A stretch of 64,000 nucleotides of DNA from Streptomyces sp. DH5 (GTDB lineage Bacteria > Actinomycetota > Actinomycetes > Streptomycetales > Streptomycetaceae), in assembly GCF_020873915.1 (NCBI RefSeq), contig NZ_JAHWGP010000001.1, positions 62,001 to 126,000 of the forward strand, written 5' to 3'. Shown here one piece after another: positions 55,308-64,000 of this stretch (within the stretch, counting starts at the first letter, position 1; every line of letters begins with the position of its first letter). The notes beneath the pieces were generated by a model. The model saw only the letters and a program-made list of their open reading frames with translations. It was not told where the DNA came from and searched no databases. A program made the translations under genes and the position numbers.

Positions 55308-55712
55308 GTGGGCCGCACGGAACGCTTGCACCTTGCCCTGACCGGAGGTCGGGACAGAGACCAGGAAGAACTCGACGCGCTGACACTCCAGTTGCGCGAG
55401 CGGCTGCTCGAACTGGACGTCGACCGCGTCGAACTGCACCGCTCCGGGGGCGTCCCCGCCGGAGCCGAGCCGGCCGGCGCGGTCGCCGTCGGGGGCCTCG
55501 TCGTGACCGCGACGCCCTTCGTGCTGCGCTCGGCGGTCGACCTGGTGCGCACCTGGATCGAGAGCCGTCCGGTGCGCACGGTCAGCATCACCCTGGGCGA
55601 GGACAGTCTGCAGCTGGAGGCCGTCTCCTCCGCCGGCCGGCAACGGCTCATCGAGGCGTTCCTGACCGCACACGACCCGGGGCCGGAGCCGGCCGACGGC
55701 CGGGACGGCTGA
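55308..55712 (+). CDS. Effector-associated constant component EACC1-like protein
   Basis: 134 residues. A helical start (LDALTLQLRERLLELDVDRV), a central hydrophobic segment (GAVAVGGLVVTATPFVLRSA) and a beta/alpha end (WIESRPVRTVSITLGEDSLQ) follow the EACC1 pattern. In conflict systems EACC1 accompanies caspase- or trypsin-like effectors. None is adjacent here. GTG 55308. Confidence 0.62.
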   Translation: MGRTERLHLALTGGRDRDQEELDALTLQLRERLLELDVDRVELHRSGGVPAGAEPAGAVAVGGLVVTATPFVLRSAVDLVRTWIESRPVRTVSITLGEDSLQLEAVSSAGRQRLIEAFLTAHDPGPEPADGRDG

Positions 55713-56058
55713 CGGTCGAACGGCTGACGGCCGGGACGGCCGACGGTCAGGGCGGCCGACGGCTGCGACGAGCAGGTCCGCGGGCCGCCACGCCCGGCCC
55801 ATCTCGTGCCGGGACCCGCCTGTCGGGCCCGGTCGCCCCGTCCTGCTCCTGGATGCTCCCGGACCACTGCTCGGCCATCGGCCTGTTTACAACGGGTGGC
55901 GCGTGACGTTACCTTCCCCTCACGGCGAGGTGGGAGCGCTCCCATGCTGTCGGTGGACCGGAACCCGCCGTCGGCGGCGCTGCCACCCCGGCCGTGCGCG
56001 AGGCGGGCCCGGACGAGGTGCCGGGCCCGCCTCGCGACGAGTGATCAGCGGTCAGCGG
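55713..56058. other. Intergenic region with short direct repeats
   Basis: GACGGCTGACGG-like units recur between 55700 and 55770. No gene seen between the EACC1-like and mannosidase genes. Confidence 0.4.
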
Positions 56059-59000
56059 TCAGCCCAGCAGTTCCACCTCCGCCAGCGCCGCCTCACCGCT
56101 CAGGACCAGCCGGTAGTGGCCGTAGGCACCCGGCTCGTCCACCGAGAAGGCGCGGGTCTGCCGGTCCCAGCGGAAGGATTCACCGGTCCGCTTGTCCAGG
56201 TCCGTCCACGTCTTCCCGTCGGCCGAACCCTGCAGCACCCAGCCCGTGGGCGCCCCGGCGCGGTCCGAGGAGGTCAGCGTGTACTGCACGGCCTTGGTGG
56301 CACCGGTGACGGGGAGGTCCACGGCGGACACGGTGGCGGCGGTCGCCGACGTGTTGTCGAACAGCGCGCCCGTGCCCTTGAGCGCGTCCTCGCGCGGGGT
56401 GGGCACCTCGTCGTCCCGGGTGATGGACACGGGTGCCGCGTCCTCGCCCGTGCCCCACGACGACGGACGCGGACCCATGTCGAACTCCAGCACACCGCCC
56501 CTGGCGATCACCGAGTGCGGCAGCGAAGTGGAGTTCCACCGCTTGCCGTTGACCTTCAGCCCCTGCACGTACACGTTCTTCGCGCTGTTCTTCGGCGCCT
56601 TGACGACCAGTTCGCGGCCGTTCTCCAGGTGCACGGTCGTCCTGGTGAACAGCGGTGAGCCGATGGCGTATTCGCCGCTGCCCATGACCAGCGGGTAGAA
56701 GCCGAGCGAGGAGAACAGGTACCAGGCCGACTGCTCGCCGTTGTCCTCGTCGCCGTGGTAGCCCTGGCCGATCTCGCTGCCCGTGTAGAGGCGGGCCAGC
56801 ACCTCGCGCACGTTCTTCTGCGTCTTCCAGGGCTGCCCGGCCGCGTCGTACATGTACAGGGCGTGGTGGGCGACCTGGTTGGAGTGGCCGTACATGCCCA
56901 TCCGGACGTCGCGCGCCTCGATCATCTCGTGGATGACCCCGTTGTAGGAGCCCTTGAGCTCCGGGGAGGCCGTCTCGGGCGTGGCCAGGTACGCGTCGAG
57001 CTTGTCGCCGAGTCCCTTGCGGCCGCCGTACAGGTTCGCCAGGCCCCGGCTGTCCTGGGCGGCGGTGAAGGCGTACCCCCAGCCGTTGGTCTCGGTGTAG
57101 TCGTACCCCCACACCCGCGGGTCGTACTTGGCGGACTCCACCCGCCAGTCGCCCTTGGCGTTGCGGCCCTGGAAGAACCCGGCCTCGGAGTCGAAGAGGT
57201 TGACGTAGTCCTGGGCGCGGTCGAGGAAGTAGGCGGCCTCCTCCTGGTAGCGCCGCTCGCCGGTCTTCGCGTACAGGGCCTCGCCCATCCTGGCGATGCC
57301 GTAGTCGTTGAGGTAGCCCTCGAGCGCCCACGACAGGCCCTCGTGCGTCTCGGTGCCGGTGTAGCCGAGGAACGGCGAGGTCGCCATGCCCTTGCGGCCC
57401 ACACCGGATGACGGCGGCACCACGGTGGCGTTCTTCACGGCCGCGTCGTAGGCGGCCTCCGCGTCGAAGCCGTCGACCCCCTTGACGTACGCGTCCGCGA
57501 ACGCCACGTCCGAGGAGGTGCCGGTCATCAGGTCGGCGTAGCCGGGGGAGGACCAGCGGGAGGTCCAGCCGCCGTCCTTGTAGTGCTGCACGAACCCGTC
57601 GACCAGCTCACCGGCCTTGGTGGGGGTCAGGAAGGAGTACGCCGGCCAGGTGGTCCGGTAGGTGTCCCAGAAGCCGTTGTTGACGTACACCTTGCCGTCC
57701 ACGATCTTCGCACCGGTGTGCGTCGGGGTGTCAGGACGCTCCATCTTCGAGAACGGCGAGGCGTACCTGTCCTTCCCGCCGGCCTTCTCGAAGCCCGAGT
57801 TCGGGTACAGGTACAGCCGGTAGAGGCTGGAGTACAGCGTGGTCAGCTGGTCCGGTGTGGCGCCTTCCACCTCGACCTTGCCGAGGATCCGGTCCCACTG
57901 GCGCCGTGCGTCCCGCTTGACCTCGTCGAAGGTGGTGGTGCGGCCGATCTCCTGGCGCAGGTTGTCCTTCGCCTGGTCGACGCTGATCAGGGACGTGGCA
58001 AGGCGCAGGGTGACCGTGCGGTTCCTGCCCGCGTCGAAGCGCAGATGGCCCTTGACGCCCTCCGCGCCGCCGTCGGTGACCTTCCGGTCGAACTCGCCGT
58101 ACACGAACATCCGGGTCGCGCCCGTGGACAGACCGGACTTGACGTCGGAGTAGCCGGTGAAGGTGCCGTTCTCCTGGTCGAGGGTCAGCCCCGCCTGGTC
58201 GTTGACGTTGTCGAACAGCACGCTCGCGTCCTCACCGGGGAAGGTGAAGCGCATCATCGCGGCGTGGTCCGTCGGCGCCATCTCGGCCTTCACGCCGTTC
58301 TCGAACCGCACCCCGTAGTAGTACGGCCGGGCCGTCTCGTTCTCGTGCCGGAAGGCCAGCTCGCGCGCCTCACGGCCGGTGTCCGGGGTGCCGGAGGCGG
58401 CCGACGGCATCACCTGGAAGGTCTGCCGGTCACCCATCCAGGGGCTCGGCTCGTGGCTCGCGCTGAACGCCTGGATCGTCGGCAGGTTGTCGTCGTTGTT
58501 GCCGCTCGCGTAGTCGTACAGCCAGCTGGTGGAACCGGCGTTGGTGACCGGCGTCCAGAAGTTGAACCCGTGCGGCACGGCCGTCGCGGGGAAGGTGTTG
58601 CCGCGGGAGAAGGCGCCGCTGGAGTTGGTGCCCCGGGTGGTCACCGCGTAGTCGGACAGATGGGCCTTCGGCCGCTCGGGCTCCGCCTGCCGCAGCACCA
58701 CGTCGTCGAGCCAGCCGCGGAACTTCGCCGGGCCCTTCGGGGAGTCGTAGGCCACCAGGATCCGGTCGACGGTCTTGCCGGCGGCGACCGAGCCGATCGC
58801 GGAGCGCACGCTGTTCCACTGGTTGACGTACAGCACCTTGGCAGCGCCCTGGCCGCGCGGCGACAGCGGGAAGCCGTGCTGGTCCGTCGCCCTCAGGTCG
58901 CTCAGATGGGTGCCGTCGGTGAAGACCAGGTCGACGGCGACGTTCGTGGCGTCGTAGTCGAGGTCCCGGTCCGCCATCGACGGGAAGATCTTGTACGACA

Positions 59001-59859
59001 GCTCCGTGCGGCGCTCGACCTTCACGTTCACGTCGAAGACCTTGTTGTACGAGTACGCCCGGCCCTCGGCGGTGTGCCGGCCCGCGTACCGCAGGGCGCG
59101 CCTGCCGGTGAAGCCGGCGTCCGCCTTCGCCGTGGGAGAGCCGCTCGGGCCGCGGTCGACGAGCGAGAGCATGTCCTCGGGTATGGGGTCCGCGACGCCG
59201 GTGGACAGCTGTATCTCGGCCAGCTGGAGTGCGTCGCCCGCCCCGTTGTTCTTGGTGAACTCCACCCGCCAGTGGCGGAATTCGGCCGCTTCGGCGAGGT
59301 CGTAGGTCTTGGTCCCGAACCGCTCGGGGAAGGACTGTCCGGAGCGGGTGTCCAGCGTCCGCCAGCCCTCACCGTCCGCCGAGCCCTTCAACGTCCAGTC
59401 AACGGGGTCGCGTTCGGCGTGGTCGTTGGCCGAGGTCAGGGCGTACTCGACGATCTTCGCCGGCTCGTCCAGCTCGAACTCGATCCAGCCGGTCGGCGCG
59501 AACGTCAGCCACTTGGTGCCGGGTTCCCCGTCGAAGAGGTTCCCCTTCACCTCCTTGGCGCCGGTGTTCTCCCCGCTGGCGCGGACGTCGGTGACGTGGT
59601 CGGTGACGTTGCCCGGGATGCCGGACGTGAACCCGCCGTCCACCCCGGAGGCGCGTTTGCCGCCGCCCGGCGTGGTGTCCACGGTGTTCAGCCAGTCCGG
59701 GGCCGGCTGACCGGCCTCGAAGGACGAGGCGAACCCCCGGTCCGCCTTCCCCGGTGCCGGGGGCAGGGCGACCGCGACGCCCTGCGAGCCCGCGGCCAAA
59801 GCAAAGGCGGTCGTCGCGACGACCGCCGTTCCCCATCTGTGCCGGACCCTACGTTGCAT
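56059..59859 (-). CDS. Secreted alpha-mannosidase, GH92 family, with F5/8 type C domains
   Basis: 1266 residues. Signal peptide (WGTAVVATTAFALAAGSQGV), an N-terminal discoidin/F5-8C-type carbohydrate-binding domain (NLFDGEPGTKWLTFAPTGWI), then a GH92 catalytic region: AVPHGFNFWTPVTNAGS, MYGHSNQVAHHALYMYDAAG, and the acid motif QGYHGDEDNGEQSAWYLFSS-LGFYP. A second F5/8C-like domain ends the protein. GH92 enzymes are calcium-dependent exo-mannosidases that trim mannans and N-glycans. ATG 59859. Divergent from the ngc importer. Confidence 0.93.
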   Translation of the reverse strand: MQRRVRHRWGTAVVATTAFALAAGSQGVAVALPPAPGKADRGFASSFEAGQPAPDWLNTVDTTPGGGKRASGVDGGFTSGIPGNVTDHVTDVRASGENTGAKEVKGNLFDGEPGTKWLTFAPTGWIEFELDEPAKIVEYALTSANDHAERDPVDWTLKGSADGEGWRTLDTRSGQSFPERFGTKTYDLAEAAEFRHWRVEFTKNNGAGDALQLAEIQLSTGVADPIPEDMLSLVDRGPSGSPTAKADAGFTGRRALRYAGRHTAEGRAYSYNKVFDVNVKVERRTELSYKIFPSMADRDLDYDATNVAVDLVFTDGTHLSDLRATDQHGFPLSPRGQGAAKVLYVNQWNSVRSAIGSVAAGKTVDRILVAYDSPKGPAKFRGWLDDVVLRQAEPERPKAHLSDYAVTTRGTNSSGAFSRGNTFPATAVPHGFNFWTPVTNAGSTSWLYDYASGNNDDNLPTIQAFSASHEPSPWMGDRQTFQVMPSAASGTPDTGREARELAFRHENETARPYYYGVRFENGVKAEMAPTDHAAMMRFTFPGEDASVLFDNVNDQAGLTLDQENGTFTGYSDVKSGLSTGATRMFVYGEFDRKVTDGGAEGVKGHLRFDAGRNRTVTLRLATSLISVDQAKDNLRQEIGRTTTFDEVKRDARRQWDRILGKVEVEGATPDQLTTLYSSLYRLYLYPNSGFEKAGGKDRYASPFSKMERPDTPTHTGAKIVDGKVYVNNGFWDTYRTTWPAYSFLTPTKAGELVDGFVQHYKDGGWTSRWSSPGYADLMTGTSSDVAFADAYVKGVDGFDAEAAYDAAVKNATVVPPSSGVGRKGMATSPFLGYTGTETHEGLSWALEGYLNDYGIARMGEALYAKTGERRYQEEAAYFLDRAQDYVNLFDSEAGFFQGRNAKGDWRVESAKYDPRVWGYDYTETNGWGYAFTAAQDSRGLANLYGGRKGLGDKLDAYLATPETASPELKGSYNGVIHEMIEARDVRMGMYGHSNQVAHHALYMYDAAGQPWKTQKNVREVLARLYTGSEIGQGYHGDEDNGEQSAWYLFSSLGFYPLVMGSGEYAIGSPLFTRTTVHLENGRELVVKAPKNSAKNVYVQGLKVNGKRWNSTSLPHSVIARGGVLEFDMGPRPSSWGTGEDAAPVSITRDDEVPTPREDALKGTGALFDNTSATAATVSAVDLPVTGATKAVQYTLTSSDRAGAPTGWVLQGSADGKTWTDLDKRTGESFRWDRQTRAFSVDEPGAYGHYRLVLSGEAALAEVELLG

Positions 59860-59882
59860 GCGCGAGCACCCTCCCTGTGCTG

Positions 59883-59894
59883 GACAACGTTGTC
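59883..59894. promoter_or_regulatory. LacI-type palindrome before the mannosidase gene
   Basis: GACAACGTTGTC, perfect 12-bp palindrome with the central ACGT of LacI/GalR-family operators, 23 bp upstream of the start. Confidence 0.55.
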
Positions 59895-60085
59895 AGTCGA
59901 GATGCGCAAGGACCAGTAGTGCGCCAAGTGGCCCGTGGTGTCAAGGGGGTTGAATGCGGCATTCTGCGACGGCGGCGGTGTTTTCCTCCGCCGGGTGACG
60001 CGCGGGAGGCTCATATTCCCGCGAGGTCTCAACTCGGAAAAGACAGGTGGGGAACCTTGCATTCGATCTTGCTCCGTCGACCTGA

Positions 60086-60101
60086 AGTGGACTATACCTG
60101 T
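60086..60101. promoter_or_regulatory. Candidate DasR responsive element (dre)
   Basis: AGTGGACTATACCTGT matches dre AGTGGTCTAGACCACT at 12 of 16 positions. It lies 136-151 bp before ngcE. DasR is the GlcNAc-linked GntR regulator of chitin use in Streptomyces. Confidence 0.55.
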
Positions 60102-60236
60102 CGGCACTCCGGGGCATCTTCACCGCACCCGACCCCAGCACGGCCGCACTTCCTGCACGACCCAGCGTGACCCGAACGCGGTGCCGGTAAGGATCCGGTT
60201 CACCGCCTGAGTCCTGGAGAAGGCGAGGACTTGAGC

Positions 60237-61694
60237 ATGGGATCCACTTCCGGCGAGAACGACGGCACCGGTGAGAACGGCACGAACGGCGTGGGGCGCC
60301 GCGCACTGATCAAGCGGTCCGCCGCACTCGGCCTGGTTTCGGTACCGGCGATGGGCTTTTTGTCCGCGTGCGCCAGCGGGGGCGGCGACGACGACTCCGG
60401 CCAGAACGAGGGAAAGACGTCCGAATCCAACCCGTTCGGTGTCAAGAAGGGGACCAAACTCGACGTCGTCATCTTCAAGGGCGGTTACGGCGACGCCTAC
60501 GCCAAGGCGTGGGAGGCCGACTTCGAGAAGAAGCACGGCGTCACGTCCGTGCACACCGGAACCCAGGAGATCACGGGCAAGCTCCAGCCGCGGTTCAACG
60601 CGGGCAATCCGCCGGACATCGTCGACGACTCCGGCGCCCAGCAGATCCCGATCGACGTGCTGCACAAGAACGGCCAGCTCCTCGACCTCGCGAAGGTGCT
60701 GGACGCCCCCTCGGTCGACGACCCGTCCAAGAAGGTCCGCGACACCCTCATCCCCGGCACGATCGACGCCGGCATGCAGGAGGGCAAGGTCGTCGCCCTC
60801 AACTACATCTACACGGTGTGGGGCCTGTGGTACTCCGGCAAGCTCTTCAAGGACAAGGGCTGGGAGGCGCCCAAGACCTGGGACGACTTCCTCGCCATCT
60901 GCAAGGACGCCAAGGCCCAGGGCATCGGCGGCCTCGCCCACCAGGGCAAGTTCCCGTACTACATCAACGTCGCCATCATGGACCTGATCGCCAAGAAGGG
61001 CGGCCTGGACGCCATGAAGGCGATCGACAACCTCGACCCCAAGGCGTTCGCCGGCTCCGACGCCGCCACCGAGGCCATCGAGGCGATCTACGAGGTCGTC
61101 GAGAAGGGCTACCTGATGCCCGGCACGAACGGCCTGACCCACACCGAGTCGCAGACCCGCTGGAACCAGTACAAGGCCGCCTTCATCACCAGCGGCTCCT
61201 GGCTGGAGAACGAGCAGCTCAAGACGACTCCGGACGACTTCGACATGAAGTTCCTGCCGATGCCGGTGCTGGCGGACAGCGCGCTGCCCTTCGAGGCGAT
61301 CCGGGCCGGGTCCGGCGAGCCCTTCATCATCCCCTCCAAGGCCAAGAACCTCCCCGCGGCCCAGGAGTTCATGCGGATGATGCTCTCCAGGGACTGGGCG
61401 ACCATGTTCGCCAAGGAGGCCAACTCGCTGACCATCCTCAAGGACGGTGTCGACCCGGACGTCCAGCTGCGGCCGGGCACCCAGTCCACCGTCGAAGCCT
61501 CCCGGGCGGCCGGTGACGACACCTTCCGCTACCTGTACACCGAGTGGTACAGCGAGATGGGCACCGCCATCGAGAACGCCTCCAACGAGCTGATGGCCAA
61601 GCGCATCCAGCCCAAGGAGTGGCTCAAGCGGGCCCAGGCCGCGGTCGACAAGCAGGCCAAGGACCCGGCCTCGAAGAAGAACCGCCGCGACTGA
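60237..61694 (+). CDS. ngcE: Sugar-binding lipoprotein of ABC importer (NgcE-like, GlcNAc/chitobiose)
   Basis: 485 residues, family 1 solute-binding protein. Tat-type lipoprotein signal: VGRRALIKRS, hydrophobic core, lipobox LSAC. Later motifs include TKLDVVIFKGGYGDAYAKAW, NPPDIVDDSGAQQIPID and FEAIRAGSGEPFIIPSKAKN. ATG 60237 has GAGGA 7 nt upstream (TTG 60231 is too close). Placement next to acnA and before a ROK regulator suggests the ngcEFG importer of N-acetylglucosamine or N,N'-diacetylchitobiose. No msiK-type ATPase is present, as expected when one is shared. Confidence 0.88.
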   Translation: MGSTSGENDGTGENGTNGVGRRALIKRSAALGLVSVPAMGFLSACASGGGDDDSGQNEGKTSESNPFGVKKGTKLDVVIFKGGYGDAYAKAWEADFEKKHGVTSVHTGTQEITGKLQPRFNAGNPPDIVDDSGAQQIPIDVLHKNGQLLDLAKVLDAPSVDDPSKKVRDTLIPGTIDAGMQEGKVVALNYIYTVWGLWYSGKLFKDKGWEAPKTWDDFLAICKDAKAQGIGGLAHQGKFPYYINVAIMDLIAKKGGLDAMKAIDNLDPKAFAGSDAATEAIEAIYEVVEKGYLMPGTNGLTHTESQTRWNQYKAAFITSGSWLENEQLKTTPDDFDMKFLPMPVLADSALPFEAIRAGSGEPFIIPSKAKNLPAAQEFMRMMLSRDWATMFAKEANSLTILKDGVDPDVQLRPGTQSTVEASRAAGDDTFRYLYTEWYSEMGTAIENASNELMAKRIQPKEWLKRAQAAVDKQAKDPASKKNRRD

Positions 61695-61769
61695 TCTCGC
61701 TCGACCGACGACCGCCGCGGGCCGGGAGGAACACCGGCCCGCGGCGGCCACACCCAGGGGCAGGACGTC

Positions 61770-62699
61770 ATGCGCAAAGGGCAGCACCGGTTCGTCGCGG
61801 GATTCCTCTTCTTCCCCGTGGCGCTCTATCTGATCTTCGTGATCTGGCCTTACATCCAGACCTTCGGTTATTCACTGACCGACTGGAAGGGGCAGTCGCA
61901 GAGCTTCGACTTCGTCGGCCTGGACAATTACACGGCGTTGTTCGAGGACGACATCTTCATGGGTGCCATCTGGCACAACATCCTGTTCCTGGTGTTCATC
62001 CCGGTGATCACCATTCTGCTCGCGCTGTTCTTCGCCTTCATGCTGAACGCGGGCGGACGCGGACGTTCCGGAGGTGTCTCCGGAGTCGCCGGATCGAAGT
62101 ACTACCGGGTCGTCTACTTCTTTCCGCAGGTCCTGTCGCTGGCCATCCTGGCCGTGCTCTTCGGAGCCGTCTACCGCAGTGACGGCGGCGGCATGCTCAA
62201 CGGCGTCCTGATCAAGCTCGGACTGGTCGACAGCCAGAATCCCGTGGAATGGCTCAACGAGCCGGACTTCGTGCTGTGGGCCCTGATGGCCGTGGTCGTC
62301 TGGCACGGCGTCGGTTTCTATCTGGTGCTCTTCTCCGCCGCCATGCAGTCCATTCCACGCGACATCTACGAGGCCGCGCTCATCGACGGAGCGAGCCGCG
62401 CCCAGTCCTTCTTCCGCATCACCCTGCCGCTGCTGTGGGACTCCGTGCAGACCGCCTGGGTCTATCTCGGTATCGCGGCGATGGACATGTTCATCCTGGT
62501 CTCCACCATGACCGCCGGCGACTACGGCGGTGGCCCGGACCACCACAGCGAGGTCATGTCCACCGTGATGATGCGCAACTTCCTGCTGTACGGCCGGAGC
62601 GGCTACGCCTGCGCCATGGGCGTGGTCATGCTGGCCCTCACCCTGATCGTGTCCGTGGTCATGCTGCGCGCCACCCGTCGCGAGCGCATCGAGTTCTGA
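61770..62699 (+). CDS. ngcF: Sugar ABC importer permease (NgcF-like)
   Basis: 309 residues, six membrane helices. MalF-type ATPase-contact loop: EAALIDGASRAQSFFRITLP. The N-terminus, RFVAGFLFFPVALYLIFVIW, is the first membrane helix. 75 bp after ngcE, then 15 bp before ngcG, so one operon. Confidence 0.92.
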   Translation: MRKGQHRFVAGFLFFPVALYLIFVIWPYIQTFGYSLTDWKGQSQSFDFVGLDNYTALFEDDIFMGAIWHNILFLVFIPVITILLALFFAFMLNAGGRGRSGGVSGVAGSKYYRVVYFFPQVLSLAILAVLFGAVYRSDGGGMLNGVLIKLGLVDSQNPVEWLNEPDFVLWALMAVVVWHGVGFYLVLFSAAMQSIPRDIYEAALIDGASRAQSFFRITLPLLWDSVQTAWVYLGIAAMDMFILVSTMTAGDYGGGPDHHSEVMSTVMMRNFLLYGRSGYACAMGVVMLALTLIVSVVMLRATRRERIEF

Positions 62700-62714
62700 G
62701 GCGGAGCAACGACG

Positions 62715-63650
62715 ATGAGCGCACCTCTCAAGGAAACCGCCCCCACCCAGGGCCCCACCCCGCCCTCCCCGCCCGCCGGCGAGGCCACCGTCCGCCCCGG
62801 TGACCGGCGCGGCGAAGGCGTCGTGCTGAACGTCTTCTCGCACGGCTTCCTCGCCGTGTGGGCGGTGCTGATCGTGCTGCCGCTGCTGTGGCTGGTGCTC
62901 AGCTCCTTCCGCACCGACGCGCAGATCGGCGGCTCGGCCTTCGGCTGGCCGCGGAACTGGGACCCGGGCGTCTTCTCCCGCGCCTGGGAGAAGGGCATCG
63001 GCGACTACTTCACCAGCACGGTCATCGTGCTGGCCATCTCCGTGCCGCTGACCATGCTGTTCGGCGCGATGGCCGCCTACGTGCTGGCCCGCTACGAGTT
63101 CCGGGGCAACCGCCTGCTGTACTACTTCTTCGTCGCGGGCGCGATGTTCCCCGTCTTCCTGGCGCTGGTGCCGCTGTTCTTCATGGTCAAGCGGCTGGAC
63201 ATGCTGAACACCTACCACGGCCTGGCCCTGGTGTACGTGGCCTACTCGCTGCCGTTCACCGTGTTCTTCATGCACGCCTTCTTCCGGACCCTGCCCACGG
63301 CGGTCTTCGAGGCGGCGGTGCTCGACGGGGCCTCGCACACCCGGACCTTCTTCCAGGTGATGATGCCGATGGCCAAGCCGGGCCTGCTGAGCGTCGGCAT
63401 CTTCAACACGCTGGGCCAGTGGAACCAGTACATCCTGCCGACCGTGCTGATGCAGCCGCAGAGCGGTGACGATCCGGAACGCTACGTGCTGACCCAGGGG
63501 CTCATCCAGCTCCAGCAGCAGCAGGGCTACGCCTCGGACCTTCCCGTGCTCTTCGCCGGTGTGACCATCGCCATGGTGCCGATGCTGGTGGTGTACCTGT
63601 CCTTCCAGCGGCAGGTACAGGCCGGGCTGACGTCCGCAACCTTGAAGTAA
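62715..63650 (+). CDS. ngcG: Sugar ABC importer permease (NgcG-like)
   Basis: 311 residues. MalG-type loop EAAVLDGASHTRTFFQVMMP and six helices; a Pro/Thr-rich cytoplasmic start (PTQGPTPPSPPAGEATV) precedes the first helix. Starts 15 bp after ngcF. Confidence 0.92.
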   Translation: MSAPLKETAPTQGPTPPSPPAGEATVRPGDRRGEGVVLNVFSHGFLAVWAVLIVLPLLWLVLSSFRTDAQIGGSAFGWPRNWDPGVFSRAWEKGIGDYFTSTVIVLAISVPLTMLFGAMAAYVLARYEFRGNRLLYYFFVAGAMFPVFLALVPLFFMVKRLDMLNTYHGLALVYVAYSLPFTVFFMHAFFRTLPTAVFEAAVLDGASHTRTFFQVMMPMAKPGLLSVGIFNTLGQWNQYILPTVLMQPQSGDDPERYVLTQGLIQLQQQQGYASDLPVLFAGVTIAMVPMLVVYLSFQRQVQAGLTSATLK

Positions 63651-63670
63651 CGCTCCGGAACCCACCCTTC

Positions 63671-63702
63671 ACACGCCGCTCCCGCCGCAGGGAGTGGCGT
63701 GT
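63671..63702 (+). terminator. Terminator after ngcG
   Basis: 13-bp stem ACACGCCGCTCCC / GGGAGTGGCGTGT with one G-T pair and a 6-nt loop, 20 bp after the stop. Confidence 0.78.
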
Positions 63703-63806
63703 CCGTGTGTGTCCGTGCACCCGGAAACGGTTCAACCTCTTGACGGGAGGCAACCCGAACAGCTCATCTTAGAGTTCACTAGTTGGACATGAGAGGGGCC
63801 TCACCG

Positions 63807-64000
63807 ATGCGGCCCCGCGCGCAGGAGGTCGTCGTGGAGACTCCGGGGTCGCAGTCGTCGCTGCACCGAGCCAACCTGGAGCGGGTCGTCCGGGCAGTAC
63901 GTCTCGCGGGTTCCCTCACCCAGGCCGAGATCGCGAGGACGACCGGCCTGTCCGCGGCCACGGTCTCCAACATCGTCCGGGAGCTGAAGGACCGCGGGAC
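63807..64000 (+). CDS. ROK-family regulator, N-terminal part (Rok7B7-like), cut by window end
   Basis: The visible part is the winged helix-turn-helix: LHRANLERVVRAVRLAG, SLTQAEIARTTGLSAATVSN and IVRELKDRG, as in ROK-type repressors of sugar genes. Starts at 63789, 63807 and GTG 63834 are all in frame; 63807 has GAGAGGGG 9 nt upstream, and 63834 has AGGAGG. In S. coelicolor rok7B7 lies next to ngcEFG and controls sugar uptake and antibiotic production. Confidence 0.85.
   Translation, partial: MRPRAQEVVVETPGSQSSLHRANLERVVRAVRLAGSLTQAEIARTTGLSAATVSNIVRELKDRG

Noticed and set aside
57583-59919. Plus-strand long frame opposite the GH92 gene
   Set aside because: Antisense shadow; the minus-strand protein has signal peptide and catalytic motifs.
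63740-63775. Sigma-70 promoter (TTGACG and TAGAGT) before the ROK gene
   Set aside because: The spacing is 24 bp, outside the working range; no better -10 box was seen.

Overview
The window is high-GC actinobacterial DNA, almost certainly Streptomyces. Supporting signs are third-position GC saturation, many GTG starts, GTGA/ATGA stop-start overlaps, DUF5753-type XRE regulators paired with DUF397 proteins, and a gene order at the right end (HTH-MurA homologue, aconitase acnA, chitobiose/GlcNAc-type ABC importer, ROK regulator) that matches what I remember of the S. coelicolor acnA-ngcEFG-rok7B7 region. No rRNA, tRNA or CRISPR array was recognised.

Layout. (1) 1-3.7 kb: 3' end of a nonribosomal peptide cluster (NRPS end with E-C-PCP order, MbtH-like protein, amidinotransferase). 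(2) 3.7-10 kb: a gene-free stretch with tandem repeats, then a five-gene translationally coupled ABC importer of the nickel/peptide (NikABCDE/Dpp) class, preceded by a good match to a Nur nickel box. (3) 10-14.2 kb: small membrane protein, lipoprotein, conserved hypothetical, SUKH (SMI1/KNR4) protein. (4) 14.3-24.1 kb: a defence-like island with a DNA adenine methylase carrying an S-subunit-like tail, a DUF262/HNH nuclease with a RAMA-like tail, three poorly characterised genes (one a PD-(D/E)XK nuclease), broken IS630/IS5 transposases and an ankyrin protein. (5) 24-34.2 kb: a patchwork of regulators (anti-sigma-like ATPase, TetR, XRE/DUF397), hemerythrin and flavin-split-barrel proteins, a membrane-anchored Mrr-type nuclease, an Rpn-type nuclease, and many duplicated or truncated gene pieces. 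(6) 34.5-42.3 kb: RibD-type reductase, FtsX/LolD-type exporter facing a NarL-type two-component system, SSS symporter with DUF485 partner. (7) 42.5-49.6 kb: LRV-repeat protein, GNAT enzyme, transposase and response-regulator fragments, a complete IS256 element, VapBC, and an orphan polymorphic-toxin tail with a probable immunity gene. (8) 49.6-64 kb: core-type region with HTH-MurA, DUF4236 protein, acnA, an EACC1-like protein, secreted GH92 mannosidase, ngcEFG and the start of a ROK regulator.

How the parts fit. The NRPS, MbtH and amidinotransferase genes form one transcription unit, probably ending in an iterated hairpin. The importer is likely nickel-responsive. The right end combines cell-wall, TCA-cycle and chitin/mannan use, with readable candidate operators: a TATCTC-N6-GAGATA type palindrome before both acnA and the murA homologue, an iron-box-like site before acnA, a LacI-like palindrome before the mannosidase and a DasR-like site before ngcE. 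The middle of the window is accessory DNA shaped by repeated insertion, duplication and decay.
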